Assembly: GCA_947176505.1 (NCBI GenBank) | Contig: CAMWQW010000022.1 | Span: 1-64,000 of the forward strand | Direction of reading: 5' to 3' | Source: an uncultured Lachnospiraceae bacterium | GTDB taxonomy: Bacteria > Bacillota > Clostridia > Lachnospirales > Lachnospiraceae | Length of the DNA: 64,000 nucleotides | Part shown: piece after piece, positions 60,443 through 64,000 of the stretch | How positions within the stretch are numbered: the stretch's first letter is position 1 | How the letters are laid out: the number at the start of each line of letters is the position of its first letter | Program-made: the position numbers and the translations under genes | Notes under the pieces: generated by a model | Database searches by the model: none | Told to the model about the DNA's origin: nothing | Seen by the model: only the letters and a program-made list of their open reading frames with translations

Positions 60443-62422
60443 TCATACTTCCTTTTTCCTATCTTTAACCGACACAACAGGACAATTCTTTGCCGTGTAA
60501 ATTACTATCGTCCGCGGTGCAACATATATTTCCTGTAAACGCTCCGCCGCTTCCTCCATATTCTCATCCACCACTTTGGTGTGCTCCTCTATCGTCATTT
60601 CACTTAAATCAGTAGAAGCATACAATATCCACTCTTTACCTTTCGGAAGCTGCGGCATTCCGAAATAATGCGCTTTCCAATGAAAATTGATTCCGATATA
60701 AAAGAATGTGTCATCACGTTTACTGTCAACTTCCCCATAACATCCGCAGTACATAATTCCTACGCTTCTGCTCGCCGGACTCAAATCAGGACGCCATGCT
60801 TCCCTTCCGTGATAAGAAATATCCGGATACCCGCAAGGTAAATAATCTATTCCTTTAAGCGGCATCTTACAGTGAAGCACGGGGTGTTCCCTGCGAAGCC
60901 GGATTAGCATCTTTGTATATTCTAACAGCTCCCTGCCGTTCTCCATCTGATTCCATTTCACCCATGCAACAGAATTGTCTTGGCAGTAAGGATTATTATT
61001 TCCTTCCTGCGTATTGCCAAATTCATCACCGCTGTACAAAAGCGGAGTTCCCTGTGACAGAAAAACAAGAGTTAATGCATTCTTCATCTGGCGCTTACGA
61101 AGCTCTATAATGCTCTTTCTACGGCTTTTTCCTTCTACACCGCAGTTCCAGCTACAATTATAATCTGTACCGTCCTGATTATTCTCCCCGTTTTGTTCAT
61201 TATGTTTGCGGTCATAAGATACCATATCTGCAAGCCGCATTCCTTCCCATTTGGCAATATAATTAACAATTCCGGTCTCGGGACGGTTATTGCGCACATG
61301 GAAGAGCAATTGATTCATCATATTATCGTCGCCTTTTACGGCTCTTCGCATATCATACAGAAAGCCTTCGCTCATCCATCCGAGACGACGCGTTCCAGAC
61401 ATATAATCTGTAGCTTCCGGACTATACATCTGTTCGGTCAGAATCTTTGTCTCACTTAAAAGCGGCTCTTTCGCTATGACTGAAACCGGTAAATTGACAC
61501 CGAGCAAATGAAATCCGTCTATATGATATTCAATAACCCAGAACTTCAATATATCTAATATTTCCATCAATGTAATTTCCGGCGGAAAATAAAACTGCAT
61601 CAGCACTTCAATATGATTTCTGTGCAGTTCCTTAACCATATCTTTGTATTCCGTCACAGCATCCGGACCGTAGGCATATCCGCTCTTTGGAACATAATAA
61701 AGTCCACTCCGATATCCCCAGTAGTTCACTTTATAATCTTTAGATTTTTTAACTGTACCGGTGGATTCATCCACTGATGTCGGTCGTTTCTTATAGGTAG
61801 CCACCGCCTGTTCCATCGTCATAACTGCCGACAGCGTCTCCTGTATCATAATCTCATCAAATTCATAAGCGGGCATGAGTAACAATGATGTAACCCCTAA
61901 TTCCTGCAAATACGGTATTTTCTCCGTTAATCCTGCATATGTGCCCCTATATTTCACGCCAGAAGATTTATGCTTCGTAAATCCACGCACATGCAGCGCG
62001 TAGAGAATCATATCCTCATACGGAATCCCCAGAGTCTGATCTTTCTCCCAATCATATATATCACTGGGCACCATACAGCGTGGCAGAGTCTTTCTGACCA
62101 TACCATACCGATAAGAATTTTCTATCTGTCTGCAATAAGGATCCTGCCATGTATGCTCACCGCAGTACAAAAGATACCTGCACTCTTTATTGTGGTATCC
62201 TTTCAACAGCATGGCATATACGGAACCGATTTTCCCATCCTTAGGAAAAGGAATCCTCATTCCGCCTTTATGTTTCCTGTCATACAATATCACACCAAAT
62301 TCGTCTGAAATTTGATTACTCTCTTTCTGTCTGCACACCGCCGCAATATGCATGCCTTCTGGACAAAAGCACACACCCAAGGGGTATGCCTGCGTTTTAG
62401 TCACTTCAAATTCTTTATGCAT
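60443..62422 (-). CDS. GH13 glycogen-debranching-like protein, probable pseudoenzyme
   Basis: The overall layout is that of isoamylase/GlgX proteins: an N-terminal beta domain, a TIM barrel starting at MILYALHVRGFTKH (about 138), and a C-terminal beta domain. Homology is obvious in YDRKHNEQNGENNQDGTDYN (about 401-420) and GTPLLYSGDEFGNTQEGNN. The conserved catalytic regions are broken, however. Region I DVVYNH reads MQFYFP. Region II GFRFD reads GFHLL (about 302-306), losing the nucleophile. Region IV HDG reads WEG (about 392-394). It probably cannot cleave alpha-glucans and may bind them. GGAGG precedes the ATG. Confidence 0.82.
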   Translation of the reverse strand: MHKEFEVTKTQAYPLGVCFCPEGMHIAAVCRQKESNQISDEFGVILYDRKHKGGMRIPFPKDGKIGSVYAMLLKGYHNKECRYLLYCGEHTWQDPYCRQIENSYRYGMVRKTLPRCMVPSDIYDWEKDQTLGIPYEDMILYALHVRGFTKHKSSGVKYRGTYAGLTEKIPYLQELGVTSLLLMPAYEFDEIMIQETLSAVMTMEQAVATYKKRPTSVDESTGTVKKSKDYKVNYWGYRSGLYYVPKSGYAYGPDAVTEYKDMVKELHRNHIEVLMQFYFPPEITLMEILDILKFWVIEYHIDGFHLLGVNLPVSVIAKEPLLSETKILTEQMYSPEATDYMSGTRRLGWMSEGFLYDMRRAVKGDDNMMNQLLFHVRNNRPETGIVNYIAKWEGMRLADMVSYDRKHNEQNGENNQDGTDYNCSWNCGVEGKSRRKSIIELRKRQMKNALTLVFLSQGTPLLYSGDEFGNTQEGNNNPYCQDNSVAWVKWNQMENGRELLEYTKMLIRLRREHPVLHCKMPLKGIDYLPCGYPDISYHGREAWRPDLSPASRSVGIMYCGCYGEVDSKRDDTFFYIGINFHWKAHYFGMPQLPKGKEWILYASTDLSEMTIEEHTKVVDENMEEAAERLQEIYVAPRTIVIYTAKNCPVVSVKDRKKEV

Positions 62423-62513
62423 TCAATCCTCCGACAAATTGGATTTCATTTTCAGTCTATATAAGTATTTTAACATAGAAAATCTATTTTCTAAACAAAA
62501 AAATATTTGTGCG

Positions 62514-62542
62514 TTGAATATCTGTCTTATTTTCTGTAAAAT
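62514..62542 (+). promoter_or_regulatory. Promoter of the DUF1292 gene
   Basis: TTGAAT (62514-62519) and TAAAAT (62537-62542) are 17 bp apart, about 30 bp upstream of the start codon. Confidence 0.55.
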
Positions 62543-62574
62543 ATAGCTATCTCAATACATAAGGAGGCATTCAT

Positions 62575-62916
62575 ATGGGCAAAAACAATAATCAGAACGA
62601 AAATAACGGCTATGATACGGAAGAAATGACAGTGGAGCTGGAGCTTGAAGACGGCACCAGCGTTACCTGCGCCATCGTTACCATCCTCACCGTATCCGAA
62701 CAGGAATACATCGTACTCCTTCCACTCGATGAACAAGGCGAAAACTCGGACGGTGAAGTCTGGTTTTACCGCTATAGTGAAAATCCTGATGACCCTAACG
62801 AAGAACCTATTCTTGATTACATTGACGATGACGATGAATATGAAGCCGTAGCGGATGCCTTCGACGAATATTTAGATTCGGCAGAATTTGACGAATTGAT
62901 TGATGGAAACGATTGA
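62575..62916 (+). CDS. DUF1292 family acidic protein
   Basis: A 113-residue strongly acidic protein. The DUF1292 core (about residues 18-70) is recognisable by MTVELELEDGTSVTCAIVTI, QEYIVLLPLDE and EVWFYRYSE. The C-terminal 40 residues are almost all Asp/Glu with a few aromatic residues. Function is unknown; it is a small cytosolic protein common in Firmicutes. AAGGAGG lies nine bases before the ATG. Its last 100 bp overlap the end of the convergent helicase frame. Confidence 0.85.
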   Translation: MGKNNNQNENNGYDTEEMTVELELEDGTSVTCAIVTILTVSEQEYIVLLPLDEQGENSDGEVWFYRYSENPDDPNEEPILDYIDDDDEYEAVADAFDEYLDSAEFDELIDGND

Positions 62917-64000
62917 GAAAAACAGCCAAGAAACCGGGAAGGTATATCTTTTCCGGTTTTTCCTTTATATGCGGTAATCCACAGTTCCTGTCTTGCTCTC
63001 GTCATTGCCACATAAAACATGCGACGTTCTTCTTCTATCTCCTCTTCGGTCTGTGATTTTGAAGATGGTATTTTCCCTTCCATGCATCCCGGAACATAGA
63101 CAGTGTCAAATTCCAGTCCCTTGGAGGCATGCATCGTTATCAACCATAATCCTTCCTTGTTCTCTACGGTGGAAGCTTCTTGACCCGGATTTTTCTTGCA
63201 AGTTTCTATTTCTCTTTGACTGAGCAGCATTTTCTCGTATTGACTAATATAGTCATTTACTTCTGCCAGTGTTCGGAAGTCTTTGGCAAACTGCTGGAAT
63301 TCGATTGCTGTTCCAATCAGTTCTTCCCCTCTTTCCATACCATACTTTTCCACTAAATATTTGTCATATCCGATTACTTTGCGGATATAATGAATCTGTA
63401 AATCAAGCTTTTTTGACTTAAGGCTCCTAAGCTCCCGGAACAGCTTACTAACCTGTTCTTGTATGACCGGTGTACCTGCATAATATTGAAGTAATTTCGA
63501 TTCGCTGACATACTCTTCCGGTACGCTGTCCCTCCTGATATATCTAACCGGTCTGTTCATGATTCTCAAGAAATGCTTTCGACACATATTCCCGTCAGCC
63601 ATTGCAAGATATGCCATAATATCCTGTACGACAAAATGTTGGAATCTATTCTGCGGTGCCTCTTTCATCATAAACGGGATACCTTTCTTGTGTAAATTCT
63701 GCGCCCATAGAGCACATTCATAATTCGTTCGACATATCATTGCACATCGGCTAAGCTCTCCGTCTCTATGTTTTTGATGCAACTTGGAAAGCAGGAATTC
63801 TGCTTCTTCCGACTCGCTCTCAAATACTGTGCAGTCAAAACCGACATCGCCGTTATGAGCCGCCCGTATCTTTTTCCCGACGCGGTTATGGTTCTCTTCA
63901 ATCATTTTGAGTGATGCGTCTGTAATCTGTCTGTTACAACGATAATTAATATCCAGAAAGATTCTGACAGCCTCCGGGTAATCGCGCATAAATTGCTGCA
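62817..64000 (-). CDS. UvrD/PcrA-type ATP-dependent DNA helicase, C-terminal part (runs off the window)
   Basis: C-terminal portion of a superfamily 1A helicase; the Walker A end lies beyond base 64000. Visible motifs are IV (LDINYRCNRQI), V (ITMHASKGLEFDTVYVPGCMEG, with the usual H-x-SKGLE) and VI (EERRMFYVAMTRARQELWI). The family normally ends soon after PSRFL, as in the GKDIPSRFLGCF seen here. A Ser-rich tail of about 30 residues then follows, encoded antisense to the DUF1292 gene. This tail is probably just a by-product of the convergent overlap. Confidence 0.88.
   Translation of the reverse strand, partial: QQFMRDYPEAVRIFLDINYRCNRQITDASLKMIEENHNRVGKKIRAAHNGDVGFDCTVFESESEEAEFLLSKLHQKHRDGELSRCAMICRTNYECALWAQNLHKKGIPFMMKEAPQNRFQHFVVQDIMAYLAMADGNMCRKHFLRIMNRPVRYIRRDSVPEEYVSESKLLQYYAGTPVIQEQVSKLFRELRSLKSKKLDLQIHYIRKVIGYDKYLVEKYGMERGEELIGTAIEFQQFAKDFRTLAEVNDYISQYEKMLLSQREIETCKKNPGQEASTVENKEGLWLITMHASKGLEFDTVYVPGCMEGKIPSSKSQTEEEIEEERRMFYVAMTRARQELWITAYKGKTGKDIPSRFLGCFSQSFPSINSSNSAESKYSSKASATASYSSSSSM
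62931..62962 (+). terminator. Intrinsic terminator of the DUF1292 gene, inside the helicase frame
   Basis: AAACCGG (62931-62937) and CCGGTTT (62953-62959) with a 15-nt loop are followed by a run of T to 62962. It begins 15 bp after the DUF1292 stop and lies within the coding sequence of the convergent helicase. Confidence 0.75.

Noticed and set aside
1..64000. CRISPR arrays, tRNA or rRNA genes, insertion sequences
   Set aside because: I saw no regularly spaced repeats with unique spacers, no cloverleaf-like sequence with CCA/TTC features, and no transposase frame. A dedicated search (tRNAscan, Infernal, ISfinder) would settle this.

Overview
The window reads as a chromosomal stretch of a low-to-moderate GC, spore-forming Firmicute of class Clostridia, most likely a Lachnospiraceae member. 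This rests on family content and gene order, not on a database search: a radC-mreBCD-PBP2-minCDE-rodA-mgsA run, a mutS-mutL-miaA run followed by a YnbB-type PLP lyase, sporulation genes of the ytfI/ytfJ (gerW) type, DUF4321, DUF1292 and DUF5662 proteins, a short zinc-type L28, and strong AGGAGG ribosome binding sites. I count 62 protein genes, 56 of them on the minus strand. No rRNA, tRNA, CRISPR array, insertion sequence, prophage or known riboswitch was seen, so this is mostly core genome with small lineage-specific inserts.

Layout. 0-5.8 kb: a XerC/D recombinase with a consensus sigma-A promoter; a BlaI/BlaR1-type regulator pair behind an unusual 20-bp-periodic operator array; a CstA peptide/pyruvate-type transporter; an unknown internally duplicated protein. 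6-12 kb: rluD, lspA, aroB, sepF, yggS, a HlyD-like membrane protein and a P-loop protein. 12-22.8 kb: cell shape and division (D,D-carboxypeptidase, mgsA, rodA, minE, minD, minC, a very large PBP2, mreD, mreC, a divergent mreB, radC, DUF4321). 22.9-31.3 kb: YnbB-like lyase, miaA, mutL, mutS, miaB. 31.4-37 kb: DegV (FakB-type), recG, FakA-type kinase, Asp23, rpmB. 37-41 kb: J-domain protein, a 46-residue membrane protein, gerW, a DUF2953 protein, an unknown protein, and an HD-GYP protein with an altered metal motif. 41-47 kb: NUDIX, a second class B PBP with its SEDS partner, a U32 peptidase, zapA. 47.4-51.2 kb: a coiled-coil protein behind a sigma-28-like promoter, and a NusG_II/Gx/ruvA/ruvB operon with a probable LexA box. 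51.2-64 kb: GH42 beta-galactosidase, DUF4037 and TPR proteins, hflC/hflK, a histidine phosphatase, trpS, a Cys/Arg/Asp-rich protein, DUF5662, a GH13 protein that looks catalytically dead, DUF1292, and the 3' end of a UvrD-type helicase.

How they fit together. Two SEDS glycosyltransferase plus class B PBP pairs (rodA/PBP2 and ftsW-like/PBP), with MreBCD, Min, SepF, ZapA and the D,D-carboxypeptidase, make the window rich in wall-synthesis and septum-placement functions. Repair genes (mutS/L, recG, ruvAB, radC, UvrD-type helicase) and tRNA/rRNA modification genes (miaA, miaB, rluD) are interleaved. The most interesting signals are the self-tiling BlaI promoter/operator array, the SOS-box promoter that appears to give a leaderless ruvAB operon mRNA, and three proteins that keep their fold but have lost expected active-site residues (MreB-like, GH13, HD-GYP). 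I did not find a clearly new multi-gene system.
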